This document shows, in pieces, positions 1 to 10,774 of a DNA stretch of 64,000 nt; positions within the stretch are counted from its first letter, which is position 1, and each line of letters opens with the position of its first letter. Origin of the DNA: Cribrihabitans marinus. GTDB taxonomy: Bacteria; Pseudomonadota; Alphaproteobacteria; Rhodobacterales; Rhodobacteraceae. Location: the NCBI RefSeq assembly GCF_900109035.1, contig NZ_FNYD01000003.1, positions 248,001-312,000 on the forward strand, in the 5' to 3' direction. The notes under the pieces are model-generated. The model saw only the letters and a program-made list of their open reading frames with translations, was not told the DNA's origin and did no database searches. The translations under genes and the position numbers were made by a program.

Positions 1-404
1 CCGGGCGAGCGGCGGAAATCGGCAAGCGCGTCGTCGGTCATGAAGAACAGCACGTGGGCATATTGCTGCGCGCCGATCTGCAGGCCGGCGCTGCCCTTGA
101 CGGCCGAGTAGTAATCGACCGTCGCCTCGTTCACCCGCAGTGCGCCGCGCCCATAGGCCCCGCCGAACCCGAACCCCGCCTCGGTAATCAGCGGCATGAC
201 CAGTATGCCGGCGGCCTTCTCCGAGATCTCGACGGTGTTGGGATAGAGCGAATACATCTGGTTCAGCGTGGCGTCGACGCGGGCGTCGATGGTGGAGGCA
301 TTGGAATTGCCGACGCCGTTGCCGCAGGCGGCGGTGAAGGTCAGCCCGGCCATGCCAAGGGCAAAGCCGCGACGGGTCAGTCGTGGGGAGTGCGTGCTGC
401 TCAT
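1..404 (-). CDS. YSC84-type lipid-binding lipoprotein (partial, 3' end outside window)
   Basis: The gene starts with ATG at 404 and runs off the left edge; about 134 residues are visible. The N-terminus has a twin-arginine motif (T-R-R-G-F-A, residues 10-15), a hydrophobic stretch and a lipobox ending at Cys27 (T-A-A-C-G), so it is probably a Tat-exported lipoprotein. From about residue 55 it carries glycine-rich sequence (GILVMPLI, then GFGFGGAYGRGAL) and YYSAVKGSAGLQIGAQ, typical of the YSC84/Las17-binding family, whose bacterial members are thought to bind lipids. The precise role is unknown. The truncation is due only to the window edge. Confidence 0.8.
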   Translation of the reverse strand, partial: MSSTHSPRLTRRGFALGMAGLTFTAACGNGVGNSNASTIDARVDATLNQMYSLYPNTVEISEKAAGILVMPLITEAGFGFGGAYGRGALRVNEATVDYYSAVKGSAGLQIGAQQYAHVLFFMTDDALADFRRSP

Positions 405-764
405 GTCATCTGTCTCTTGCAAGGTGCCTGAATTTGCCGGTTTTTCCGATCTTGGTGGCAACAATACGCCGAAAGTCGCCACCTGTCACGCGGGAAGGGT
501 GGCGATTGCGCGGGAAGTCGCCCGGAAGGCCCGCTTGGTGACGCGGCGGGATGGCAGCGGAGTCCGGTGGTTTGGCTTGGATGGCGGGAGTGAGACCAGA
601 GTGACCGATGCTGCACGTCGCACGATGGTCTGCCAGGGACGCCCAAAAACCATTGATGTTGCAGGACGCTCCTAAAACGCAATTCCCGCCAATCAGTTTC
701 GCTGCCGGACAACTTGAAAAAGACCAACTCGGTCAGTCATTCCATCGACGCCTCTTACCAGCTC

Positions 765-791
765 TTGACTAGTTCGACTTCGAACTATAAA
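765..791 (+). promoter_or_regulatory. Candidate promoter of the nitroreductase-marR operon
   Basis: TTGACT (765-770) and TATAAA (786-791) form a sigma70-like pair with a 15-nt spacer, shorter than the ideal 17. The twin inverted repeats overlap the spacer, the -10 element and the start region, a layout that suits repression. AAGAGG at 808-813 is the ribosome site for the ATG at 820. Confidence 0.5.
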
Positions 792-807
792 AGTTCTATA
801 TCGAACT
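771..807 (+). promoter_or_regulatory. Twin operators AGTTC-N6-GAACT, probably for the MarR regulator
   Basis: Two inverted repeats of the same form, AGTTC-N6-GAACT, lie at 771-786 and 792-807. The first extends to a perfect 8-bp arm pair (TAGTTCGA/TCGAACTA, 770-787). Their centres are 21 bp apart, about two helical turns, so two dimers would bind the same DNA face. They overlap the candidate promoter. The operon encodes a MarR protein, so autoregulation is the simplest inference. Confidence 0.65.
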
Positions 808-819
808 AAGAGGCTTATC

Positions 820-1956
820 ATGAACCGTAGAAACTTCTTAAAGCTCGCTGGAGGCGGAGTCGTTCTGGCTGCTGGTGGGACTGGATTATTCGTAGCCACT
901 CGGACACCGACCGCTGCGTTGGCCCCATGGGGGCTTGCGGGAGATTATGACGATCCTCGCAAGAATGCCCTTTCCCACGCAATTCTTGCTCCGAATCCAC
1001 ACAACCGACAGCCATGGATTGTCGCATTGGAGGGTGACGATGAACTGACACTTTTCTTTGATACCGAGAAGCAATTGCCGCACACCGACCCCTTTGATCG
1101 GCAACTGACCATTGGCTTGGGGTGTTTTCTTGAACTCATGCGGATGGCTGGCAATGCGGCGGGCTACAGTATCGATATCGCGTTGTTCCCGGAGGGAGAA
1201 GATGAGGCCGGGTTGGACAGCCGTCCGATTGCACGCGCCAAATTCACGCAGTCGAGTCCGATCATCGATCCGCTCTTTGAGCATGTGATGGCCCGCCGAT
1301 CGAACAAAGAGCCCTTTGATACATCACGCGCTGTGCCGCCGGACGCATTGACACGCATACTCGCTGTTGGAGAGCATGCACAGATCGGTGGCTCAATCGA
1401 TCAAGACGAGATCGCGTATTGGCGGGAGTTGACGACAGAGGCTCTCAGAATCGAAATCGAGACACCGCACACCTACAAGGAAAGCATCGATCTGATGCGC
1501 ATCGGCAAGGCCGAAGTGAATGCGAACCCTGACGGGATTGATTTCAGCGGCGCTCTGTTCGAGACACTTGCGCTGGCTGGCGTCATGACCCGTGAAGCTT
1601 TGCTGGACCCTGATTCACTGGGGTTCAGAGAGGGTTTGAAAATCGTGACGGAAAACACTCGAACGGCCATGGGCCACCTTTGGATGGTGACATCAGGCAA
1701 TTCACGCCGGGAACAGATTGCTGCGGGGGCCGACTGGTTGCGGGTCAATCTCGCCTGCACGGCAGAGGGCTTGGGCTTCCAGCCGCTCAGTCAAGCCCTG
1801 CAGGAGTACCCGGAAATGGCGGAGCTTTACGCCACAACGCACGGGAACCTGGCACCCGACGGAGGCACGGTTCAAATGTTGGCGCGCATCGGATACGGTC
1901 CAGACGTTCCGGTCAGCCCGCGTTGGCCGATAGATACCAAGATTGGAAGTGTGTGA
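820..1956 (+). CDS. Tat-exported nitroreductase-family (Acg-like) protein
   Basis: This 378-residue protein starts with a twin-arginine signal (M-N-R-R-N-F-L-K, then an Ala/Gly-rich hydrophobic segment to about residue 33). The body looks like the Acg-type nitroreductase family: an N-P-H-N-R-Q-P-W motif near residue 60 resembles the conserved H-N-x-Q-P-W, and MARRSNKEPFD and the C-terminal LACTAEGLGFQPLSQALQ fit the FMN-binding fold. Acg-like proteins bind FMN, and the substrate here is unknown. It is translationally coupled to the downstream marR (4-nt overlap) and sits behind two operators, so expression is probably induced by a MarR ligand. The base composition is visibly less GC-rich than most of the window, suggesting acquisition by transfer. 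Confidence 0.8.
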   Translation: MNRRNFLKLAGGGVVLAAGGTGLFVATRTPTAALAPWGLAGDYDDPRKNALSHAILAPNPHNRQPWIVALEGDDELTLFFDTEKQLPHTDPFDRQLTIGLGCFLELMRMAGNAAGYSIDIALFPEGEDEAGLDSRPIARAKFTQSSPIIDPLFEHVMARRSNKEPFDTSRAVPPDALTRILAVGEHAQIGGSIDQDEIAYWRELTTEALRIEIETPHTYKESIDLMRIGKAEVNANPDGIDFSGALFETLALAGVMTREALLDPDSLGFREGLKIVTENTRTAMGHLWMVTSGNSRREQIAAGADWLRVNLACTAEGLGFQPLSQALQEYPEMAELYATTHGNLAPDGGTVQMLARIGYGPDVPVSPRWPIDTKIGSV

Positions 1957-2399
1957 GCAAGGACGACACCGCAGCCGAAGTCATCGGGTTTTTCACCGAG
2001 ATCGGAATCATCAACCAGCTCTCGACAGCGATGCTGGCCAAGAGCCTTCCAGACGGTGTTCACCCCTCCCACTTCTCGATTCTGAACCACCTGTCACGCG
2101 TCGGCGACGGAAAATCGCCTTTGCGCATTGCGTCCGCAATGCAGGTCACGAAAAACACAATGACACATTCGCTCAAGGTTCTGAAGGATCGGGGATACGT
2201 CACCGTGGTTTCCGATCCGGAAGATGGGCGTGGCAAGCTGGTATATCTTACTGCCTCGGGACGCGATTTCCGCGATCAAGCTATTCTTCGGGTCAGTGAC
2301 GCCTTTCGTCATGTTATTGGACCAGATCAATTGGACATCATGCGGCGAGTAGGCAGTGACCTTGCGGACATGCGAAAGCACCTTGATGAGAATAGGTAA
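1953..2399 (+). CDS. MarR-family transcriptional regulator
   Basis: The frame is open from far upstream, but the likely start is GTG at 1953. It overlaps the nitroreductase stop (GTGTGA) and is preceded by GGAAG at 1945-1949. That gives a 148-residue protein. A winged helix is visible: HPSHFSILNHL, LRIASAMQVTKNTMTHSLKVLKDRGYV as the recognition region, then SDPEDGRGKLVYLTASG as the wing. Long helices at both ends would form the dimer interface. As the second gene of the operon it probably represses its own promoter through the AGTTC-N6-GAACT sites. The ligand is unknown. Confidence 0.85.
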   Translation: MSKDDTAAEVIGFFTEIGIINQLSTAMLAKSLPDGVHPSHFSILNHLSRVGDGKSPLRIASAMQVTKNTMTHSLKVLKDRGYVTVVSDPEDGRGKLVYLTASGRDFRDQAILRVSDAFRHVIGPDQLDIMRRVGSDLADMRKHLDENR

Positions 2400-2739
2400 G
2401 GCGTTTCGTTTTGCCGCCAGCCAGCGTCAGACGGAAAGCCGCCTTTGAAATCAAGGGCTCCTATGGCGGCTTTGTCCCGCAAGGCCGACCATGCACCCGC
2501 CGGGGCCGAGTTTGGTGCCCAAGCGCTTGTCGCGCGTGATGAAGCGAGCGTGCGCATAGCAAACACTCGTTTTATACGTCTGTCCCATGAGCAATCACTT
2601 TCAACAAGCTGCGTTGGATATCCTGACGATGCCCTGCAGATCAAAGGCTTCTTGAGGCCACAAAAGCGTCAAACGAAGATCACAGTTAAGCGCCAGATGG
2701 GCTGCGGATACTGGCCGTCAGACGTGGTGGGATCAGGCG
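2400..2739. other. Intergenic region with no supported gene
   Basis: This 340-nt stretch lies between marR and the unknown exported protein. ORFs cross it on both strands, but none shows a domain, signal peptide or convincing ribosome site. I see no clear terminator hairpin with a T-run. It may be degenerate sequence of the low-GC patch. Confidence 0.5.
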
Positions 2740-3258
2740 ATGTTGCGAGTTCTTGTTGTGTATTTCTTCGTTCTGGTAGCGAGTGCAGGGCCTTACCCCG
2801 TCCTGGCTCAACAGGGCGAGCCCGCGTCCAACTCAAGCACGGTGACAGAAGCGTTGGCCGACAAGACGATCCGTTTCGCTTCGGATGAGCTTGGTGCAGG
2901 TGTTCAGTTCTTCGGATCGGATGGCAGCACGTATCTATGGTTCCCCGGCCGATTGGAGATTGCCGAAGGTCGTTGGTCGGACAGAACGTTTCGTCTGGCG
3001 ATGCCAACGTCACCTGGTTCGGAGCCGAAAATCCATACCACTGGTTTGGTCTGTTTCGAGTTTGATGGGGCCCCGCGTGGCAAGTTGACTGGCAAGCCAT
3101 TCGGGCCGAACGAGTGCTTCAAACTGGACGACATCCAATCAGCGATACAAGAGGTAGCCGATGGCGACGTGCTGGACCTGAAGAACGGGAGAGCTCCTTG
3201 CCGGCTATGCCGTTCCGACATGCCTCTGTCGCGGTTGCGAAATCGGCTGGGTAGCTGA
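2740..3258 (+). CDS. Exported protein of unknown function
   Basis: The 172-residue product starts with a clear signal peptide (hydrophobic core VLVVYFFVLVASA, likely cleavage after V-L-A-Q near residue 24). The mature part has short beta-strand-like segments and three Cys in the last third, including a C-R-L-C motif at about 154-157. No family is recognised. It is isolated between noncoding stretches and shares the less GC-rich composition of the preceding operon. The start is supported mainly by the signal peptide, because the ribosome site is weak. Confidence 0.55.
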   Translation: MLRVLVVYFFVLVASAGPYPVLAQQGEPASNSSTVTEALADKTIRFASDELGAGVQFFGSDGSTYLWFPGRLEIAEGRWSDRTFRLAMPTSPGSEPKIHTTGLVCFEFDGAPRGKLTGKPFGPNECFKLDDIQSAIQEVADGDVLDLKNGRAPCRLCRSDMPLSRLRNRLGS

Positions 3259-3403
3259 CGGAGGGCCAGGCGCCTTCGGCTTGTTCCAGGCGAACCAGCG
3301 CTATGTTCGATCGGCGGTTTCATTCCGCGATCCCTATCTAGCAAACAGCAAGCCCACCTGCACCGGCATCGCCATACGTCGAACGGGAACGCATGGCTGC
3401 TCG

Positions 3404-5432
<2,029 letters not shown>

Positions 5433-5600
5433 GTCGTCTCCTCTTGTTGATGAAACTCATATCGTGTGAGCGGTAATGCCCGTGGCCGCGCCGAGGTTCC
5501 GGCGGTCGATTCCGCGCGGTCAAAACGCGCCGGGCCTCTGGGCATTCCCGAGGCACTGGGCTAGAACCTCCGGACAAGAATGACAAGGGATCGGTGCGCA

Positions 5601-6125
5601 GTGGACTGGTACACATCGATTTTCGAACTGATCGACATGCGCAGCTTTTCCAACCTCTGGTTCTGGATTGCGCTGGCGGTGGTCTGGTCGTCGGCCAGCC
5701 ACTGGGTTCTGGGCGTGCCCTTCGACGTCGTGCTGCGCGCGCGGCGGGCCGGCGGGCAGGCCGAGGCGGACATGAACGACATCGCCCGCGTGCATGTGAA
5801 CCGGCTTCTCTATATCGTCGATGTGGCCGGGCCGTGGCTGCTGGCCTTCGTCAGCTTCCTGCTGACCGGTCTTGCCATGCTGGGTTTCTACTACGGGATC
5901 GAGTTTGCGCAGGCGGTGTTCCTTCTGGGCTTTCCGATGACGCTGGTCGGACTGGTGCAGTTGCGCGCTGCGCGGCGGATCCGCGGCGAGGGAATGCAGG
6001 GCGAGGACCTGGCCCGCAGTCTTGCCCGGTGCCGGCTCTACACCCAGATCATCGGCATGGTGTCGATCTTTTTCACCGCGCTGTGGGGCATGTATCAGAA
6101 TATGTCGATCGGTGTGCTGGGCTGA
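5601..6125 (+). CDS. Small multi-pass membrane protein (annotated elsewhere as component of SufBCD complex)
   Basis: The likely start is GTG at 5601 (V-D-W-Y-T-S-I-F-E-L), giving 174 residues; an upstream ATG at 5580 is possible but adds a non-conserved-looking tail. About four hydrophobic segments are visible (LWFWIALAVVW, PWLLAFVSFLLTGLAMLGFYYG, AVFLLGFPMTLVGLV and IIGMVSIFFTALWGMY). I recall similar Rhodobacteraceae proteins carrying the label component of SufBCD complex, but nothing in the sequence proves a role in Fe-S assembly and no suf genes are nearby. It lies just before mfd on the same strand. Confidence 0.7.
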   Translation: MDWYTSIFELIDMRSFSNLWFWIALAVVWSSASHWVLGVPFDVVLRARRAGGQAEADMNDIARVHVNRLLYIVDVAGPWLLAFVSFLLTGLAMLGFYYGIEFAQAVFLLGFPMTLVGLVQLRAARRIRGEGMQGEDLARSLARCRLYTQIIGMVSIFFTALWGMYQNMSIGVLG

Positions 6126-6137
6126 GAGCGGGCGGAC

Positions 6138-9100
6138 GTGAACAGGAGTACGCATATCCAGGTCGGCGGCGCGCCCGAGGGCCATGACGCGCAGCTGATC
6201 CTGCGCGAGGTCTCCAGCGCCGGCGGGCCGGTCCTGCATGTCGCCCGCGACGACCGGCGGCTTGAGGCGATGCGCGCCGCACTGGCCTTCTTTGCACCCG
6301 ACATGCCGGTCTTTGTCTTTCCCGGCTGGGATTGCCTGCCCTATGACCGGGTGTCGCCGCATGCCGACATCTCGGCCGCGCGCATGGCGACCCTGGCGGC
6401 GCTGGTGCACCAGATGCCGGAGCGGTTCGTGCTGCTCACCACGCTCAATGCCGCGACCCAGCGGGTGCCCGCGCGCGAGGTGCTGCGTGAGGCGGCCTTT
6501 ACCGCGCGGGTGGGTGCGCGGGTGGATGAAGACGCGTTGCGCAACTTTTTGGTTCGAATGGGGTTTTCGCAAAGCCCGACGGTGATGGAGCCGGGCGATT
6601 ACGCCATTCGCGGCGGCATCATCGACATCTATCCGCCCGGCGACAGCGGGCCGGTGCGGCTGGATTTCTTCGGCGACGTGCTGGACGGCGCGCGGCGCTT
6701 TGACCCGATCAGCCAGCGCACCACCGAAAAGCTCGACCTGGTGGAACTGGCCCCGGTCAGCGAGATCATCCTCGACGAGGCGGCGATCACCCGGTTCCGG
6801 CAGAATTACCGCATCGAATTCGGCGCGGCGGGCACCGACGATCCGCTCTACGAGGCGGTGAGCGCGGGCCGCAAGCATCAGGGGATGGAGCATTGGCTGC
6901 CCTTCTTCCACGCGCGGCTGGAGACCCTGTTCGACTACCTGCCCGACGCGACGGTCACGCTGGACGACCAGGTGACACCCGCGCGCCTGTCGCGGTGGGA
7001 CGGGATCGTGGATCAATACGAGAACCGCACCGAGGCGCTGAAATCGCGGGCGCGGATGGACAGCGTCTACAAGCCCACGCCGCCGGGGCAGCTCTATCTC
7101 GATGACGCGGCCTGGACCGCGGCGGTGGCGGACCGGCGGGTGATGCAGTTCAACCCGTTGCCGCAGGCCAGCGGGCCGGGTGTGATCGACGCGGGCGGTC
7201 GCATCGGACGCAGCTTTGCGCCCGAGCGCCAACAGGAAAACATAAGCCTTTTCGGTGCATTGGCAGACCACATTCAGGCAAAGCTGGACAAGGGGCCGGT
7301 GCTGGTCGCCTCCTATTCCGAAGGCGCGCGCGAACGTCTGACCGGGCTGATCGAGGATGAGGGGCTGGCCGAGGCGATCCCCGTGACCGACGGCACCCGC
7401 ATCGGCAAGCGCGGGCTGCACCTGGCGGTCTGGGCGCTGGAGGCCGGGTTCGAGACGCCCGACATGACAGTGATCTCGGAACAGGACGTGCTGGGCGACC
7501 GGCTGATCCGCCAGCCCCGCAAACGCCGCAAGGCCGAGAATTTCCTGACCGAGGCGCAATCGCTCAGCCCCGGCGACCTGGTGGTGCATGTGGATCACGG
7601 CATCGGCCGCTACCAGGGGCTCGAGGTGGTCACCGCCGCGGGCGCGGCGCATGAATGCCTGTTGCTGGAATATGCCGAGGGCGCCAAGCTCTACCTGCCG
7701 GTCGAGAATATCGAGCTGTTGTCGAAATACGGCCACGAGGAGGGGCTGCTCGACAAGCTCGGCGGCGGCGCCTGGCAGGCCAAGAAAGCCAAGCTCAAGG
7801 AGCGAATCCGCGAGATGGCCGACCGGCTCATCCGCATTGCCGCCGAACGCGCCCTGCGCAAGGCGCCCGTCCTCGACCCGCCGCCGCACGCCTGGGAGGA
7901 GTTCAGCGCCCGTTTCCCCTATCAGGAGACCGACGACCAGCTGCGCGCCATCGACGAGGTAATGGCCGACATGACCAGCGGCCAGCCGATGGACCGGCTG
8001 ATCTGCGGCGATGTGGGCTTCGGCAAGACCGAGGTGGCGATGCGCGCGGCCTTTGTCGCGGCGATGTCCGGCGTGCAGGTGGCGGTGATCGCGCCGACCA
8101 CGTTGCTGGCCCGCCAGCACGCGGCGTCCTTCAAGGACCGGTTCCGTGGATTTCCGTTGGAAGTCAGGCAATTGTCGCGCTTCATTGGTGCGAAGGAGGC
8201 GCAGAAGACCCGCGAGGGCCTGGCCAAGGGCACGATCGATATCGTCATCGGCACCCATGCGCTTCTGGCCAAGGGCATCCGGTTCCAGAATCTCGGCCTG
8301 CTGGTCATCGACGAGGAACAGCATTTCGGGGTTGCCCACAAGGAACGGCTCAAGGCGCTGCGCAGCGATGTGCATGTTCTGACGCTGACCGCCACGCCGA
8401 TTCCGCGCACGCTGCAACTGTCGCTGACCGGGGTTCGGGATCTGTCGATCATCGGCACCCCGCCCATCGACCGGCTGTCGATCCGCACCTATGTCAGCGA
8501 ATTCGACGCTATCACTATCCGCGAGGCGCTGCTGCGCGAGCATTACCGCGGCGGGCAGAGTTTCTATGTGGTGCCGCGCATCAGCGACCTGCCCGAGATC
8601 GAGGAATTCCTCCAGGATCAGCTGCCCGAGCTCACTTACGTCGTCGCGCATGGCCAGATGGCCGCCGGTGAGCTCGACGACCGGATGAACGCCTTTTACG
8701 ACGGCAAGTTCGACGTGCTGCTGGCCACGACCATCGTGGAATCCGGTCTCGACATTCCGACCGCCAACACGATGGTCATCCACCGCGCGGACATGTTCGG
8801 GCTGGCCCAGCTCTATCAGATCCGCGGCCGCGTCGGCCGGTCCAAGACCCGCGCCTATGCCTATCTGACCACCAAGCCGCGCGCCCGGCTGACGGCAACG
8901 GCCGAGAAACGCCTGCGCGTTCTGGGTTCGCTCGACACGCTGGGGGCCGGGTTCACGCTGGCGTCCCAGGATCTCGACATCCGCGGCGCCGGCAACCTCT
9001 TGGGCGAGGAACAGTCGGGCCAGATGCGCGACGTGGGGTACGAGCTCTACCAGACGATGCTGGAGGAGGCGATCGCCAAGATCCGCAACGGCCAGATGGA

Positions 9101-9611
9101 AGGGCTGAGCGAGGCCGACGACCAATGGGCGCCGCAGATCAACCTGGGCGTGCCGGTTCTGATCCCAGAGGATTATGTGCCAGACCTGGACGTGCGGCTG
9201 GGATTGTATCGCCGTCTCAGTGGCTTGACGACCAAGGTTGAACTGGAGGGCTTTGCCGCAGAGCTGATCGACCGGTTCGGAAAGCTGCCCAAGGAGGTCA
9301 ATACCCTTCTCCTGGTGGTGCGCATCAAGGCGATGTGCAAGCGCGCCGGCATCGCCAAGCTGGACGGTGGCCCCAAGGGTGCCACGATCCAGTTCCACAA
9401 CGACAAGTTCGCCTCGCCCGAGGGGTTGGTGGAATTCATCCAGGCGCAGGATGGGCTGGCCAAGGTCAAGGACAACAAGATCGTGGTGCGGCGCGACTGG
9501 AAACGCGACGGCGACAAGATCAAGGGCGCTTTCGCCATCGCCCGCGACCTGGCAGAAAAGGTGGTCGACCAGGGCAAGCGCAAGGACGCGCGCAAGCAGC
9601 CGGCGCGCTAA
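6138..9611 (+). CDS. mfd: Transcription-repair coupling factor
   Basis: The 1,157-residue protein removes RNA polymerase stalled at DNA lesions and recruits UvrA. Domain order is typical. An N-terminal UvrB-like part is seen in FPGWDCLPYDRVSPH and GDYAIRGGIIDIYPPG. The CarD-like RNA polymerase interaction domain follows around residues 475-530 (P-G-D-L-V-V-H-V-D-H-G-I-G-R-Y). The translocase has Walker A G-D-V-G-F-G-K-T-E near 622-630, a DEEQ box near 722, T-A-T-P-I-P-R-T and Q-I-R-G-R-V-G-R-S. The C-terminal TRCF domain completes it. Only 12 nt separate it from the preceding membrane-protein gene. Confidence 0.97.
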   Translation: MNRSTHIQVGGAPEGHDAQLILREVSSAGGPVLHVARDDRRLEAMRAALAFFAPDMPVFVFPGWDCLPYDRVSPHADISAARMATLAALVHQMPERFVLLTTLNAATQRVPAREVLREAAFTARVGARVDEDALRNFLVRMGFSQSPTVMEPGDYAIRGGIIDIYPPGDSGPVRLDFFGDVLDGARRFDPISQRTTEKLDLVELAPVSEIILDEAAITRFRQNYRIEFGAAGTDDPLYEAVSAGRKHQGMEHWLPFFHARLETLFDYLPDATVTLDDQVTPARLSRWDGIVDQYENRTEALKSRARMDSVYKPTPPGQLYLDDAAWTAAVADRRVMQFNPLPQASGPGVIDAGGRIGRSFAPERQQENISLFGALADHIQAKLDKGPVLVASYSEGARERLTGLIEDEGLAEAIPVTDGTRIGKRGLHLAVWALEAGFETPDMTVISEQDVLGDRLIRQPRKRRKAENFLTEAQSLSPGDLVVHVDHGIGRYQGLEVVTAAGAAHECLLLEYAEGAKLYLPVENIELLSKYGHEEGLLDKLGGGAWQAKKAKLKERIREMADRLIRIAAERALRKAPVLDPPPHAWEEFSARFPYQETDDQLRAIDEVMADMTSGQPMDRLICGDVGFGKTEVAMRAAFVAAMSGVQVAVIAPTTLLARQHAASFKDRFRGFPLEVRQLSRFIGAKEAQKTREGLAKGTIDIVIGTHALLAKGIRFQNLGLLVIDEEQHFGVAHKERLKALRSDVHVLTLTATPIPRTLQLSLTGVRDLSIIGTPPIDRLSIRTYVSEFDAITIREALLREHYRGGQSFYVVPRISDLPEIEEFLQDQLPELTYVVAHGQMAAGELDDRMNAFYDGKFDVLLATTIVESGLDIPTANTMVIHRADMFGLAQLYQIRGRVGRSKTRAYAYLTTKPRARLTATAEKRLRVLGSLDTLGAGFTLASQDLDIRGAGNLLGEEQSGQMRDVGYELYQTMLEEAIAKIRNGQMEGLSEADDQWAPQINLGVPVLIPEDYVPDLDVRLGLYRRLSGLTTKVELEGFAAELIDRFGKLPKEVNTLLLVVRIKAMCKRAGIAKLDGGPKGATIQFHNDKFASPEGLVEFIQAQDGLAKVKDNKIVVRRDWKRDGDKIKGAFAIARDLAEKVVDQGKRKDARKQPAR

Positions 9612-9682
9612 AATCTGTACGAAACGGCCACAAACCTGTAAGTTGTGCTTATTACCAGTCCTCGCCTGAAAGGATTTTCGGC

Positions 9683-10072
9683 ATGGAAGACAAGGGTGAA
9701 AAGCAATTTCAGCTTGAACTGACAACCTTCGGCAAGCGCAACAAGCAACGGTTCCGGATCATGGAAGACCTCACGCTGTCCTGCGACATGTGCAAGACGC
9801 CCGAGGCGACGCGTTCGATCCGCGAGATGACCGAACGCTATTTCCAGGAGCTGATGCGCGAACAGAACAGCCTGAACAAGCGCATCGACAAGATGCTGAA
9901 GGATGCCGCCAAGGGGGGCGACAAGAAGAGCGACAACAAGGCGCTGGAAAAGAACGCCAAGCGGATCATCGACCAGTTTACCTCGCTGCATCTGGGCGGG
10001 AACCGGCGGCTGAAGCTCAAGTTCAACGGGCTGAAGAAGCCGCCCTATATCATTTTCGAGATGAAATGGTAG
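9683..10072 (+). CDS. Conserved-looking basic protein of unknown function
   Basis: The ATG at 9683 gives 129 residues; the frame is open far upstream but only as a shadow of mfd. AAAGGA lies about 8 nt before the start. The protein is highly charged, with C-D-M-C near residues 37-40, a long Lys-rich helix (LMREQNSLNKRIDKMLKDAAK), and a C-terminus that reads KLKFNGLKKPPYIIFEMKW. No family is recognised. Its stop overlaps the start of the following methyltransferase by 7 nt (ATGGTAG), so the two are translationally coupled and may act together. Confidence 0.75.
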   Translation: MEDKGEKQFQLELTTFGKRNKQRFRIMEDLTLSCDMCKTPEATRSIREMTERYFQELMREQNSLNKRIDKMLKDAAKGGDKKSDNKALEKNAKRIIDQFTSLHLGGNRRLKLKFNGLKKPPYIIFEMKW

Positions 10073-10752
10073 ACGGGTCCGACCACCCGCAACTGGAACC
10101 CTTTGACCGGCTGAACGGCGATCTGTCGCTCGACCGGATCGGCGACCAGTTCCGCGAGGCGATGGTGCAGTTGCCGCGGATCAACGAGAAACTGAAGCTG
10201 ATGGAGGCGGCGCTGAACCGCGCGGCCGAGGGGGGCGCCGAACAGGAGGGCGTGCCCGACGGATCCTACAGCTATATCCCCATCGACGCCTGCCAGTTCC
10301 TCGACTGCCTGTTCGATCTGGAAACCGCGCTGTCGGCGGACAGCGACTATGCCGATCCGGACCTGCCGCATCGGCGCGTCGATTTCGTCGAGGCCGGCTG
10401 CGGGCCGGGGCGCAACGTGATGCTGGCGCAGTCCACCGACCGGTTCGAATTCCGGCGCGTGCACGGGTTCGACATCTCGCCCGAGGTGATCGACTGGGGG
10501 CGCAAGGTGTTCCGGCTGGGGGACACGATCGAGGTGGGCGATTGCAACACGTTCGACTTCTCGGAGTGGGACGTGGTCTATTTCTACCGGCCCTTCGCCG
10601 ATCCAGACAAACAGACCGAGTTCGAGGACCGGCTGGTCAAGACCCTTCGAACCGGCGCCTATGTCATCGGCTGCGGCAATCTCAGCCTGCATGACGACCG
10701 GCGGCTGCTGTGCAAGGACGAGGTCGGCCAGCTCTACAAGAAGCTGCGCTGA
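10066..10752 (+). CDS. Class I SAM-dependent methyltransferase-like protein
   Basis: The start ATG at 10066 lies inside the end of the preceding gene and gives 228 residues. Motif I of Rossmann methyltransferases is clear (V-E-A-G-C-G-P-G-R-N, 108-117), followed by an acidic H-G-F-D-I-S strand end and W-D-V-V-Y-F-Y-R-P-F in the motif IV region. The N-terminal 60 residues are helical. The substrate is not predictable. It forms a coupled pair with the basic protein upstream, which suggests the pair modifies one target; this is inference. Confidence 0.75.
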   Translation: MVDGSDHPQLEPFDRLNGDLSLDRIGDQFREAMVQLPRINEKLKLMEAALNRAAEGGAEQEGVPDGSYSYIPIDACQFLDCLFDLETALSADSDYADPDLPHRRVDFVEAGCGPGRNVMLAQSTDRFEFRRVHGFDISPEVIDWGRKVFRLGDTIEVGDCNTFDFSEWDVVYFYRPFADPDKQTEFEDRLVKTLRTGAYVIGCGNLSLHDDRRLLCKDEVGQLYKKLR

Positions 10753-10774
10753 CCGGTTCGACGCCCTGCGTGCC

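Larger units (their letters stand above)
405..819. other. Intergenic region between YSC84 gene and nitroreductase operon
   Basis: This 415-nt stretch separates two divergent genes. I find no convincing gene in it: the ORFs that cross it have no recognisable domain, signal peptide or good ribosome site. Its left part should hold the promoter of the minus-strand lipoprotein gene. Its right end (765-813) holds the promoter, twin operators and ribosome site of the nitroreductase-marR operon. Confidence 0.6.

Noticed and set aside
401-727. 108-codon minus-strand ORF overlapping the start of the YSC84 gene
   Set aside because: It overlaps the lipoprotein start in another frame, is rich in Arg, Ser and His, and has no recognisable feature.
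2445-2888. 147-codon plus-strand ORF overlapping the unknown exported protein
   Set aside because: No domain or signal peptide; the overlapping frame at 2740 has a clear signal peptide and is preferred.
5520-9725. Open frame of 1,401 codons on the minus strand opposite mfd
   Set aside because: mfd on the plus strand has all family motifs. The antisense frame has no recognisable domain and runs across two neighbouring genes.
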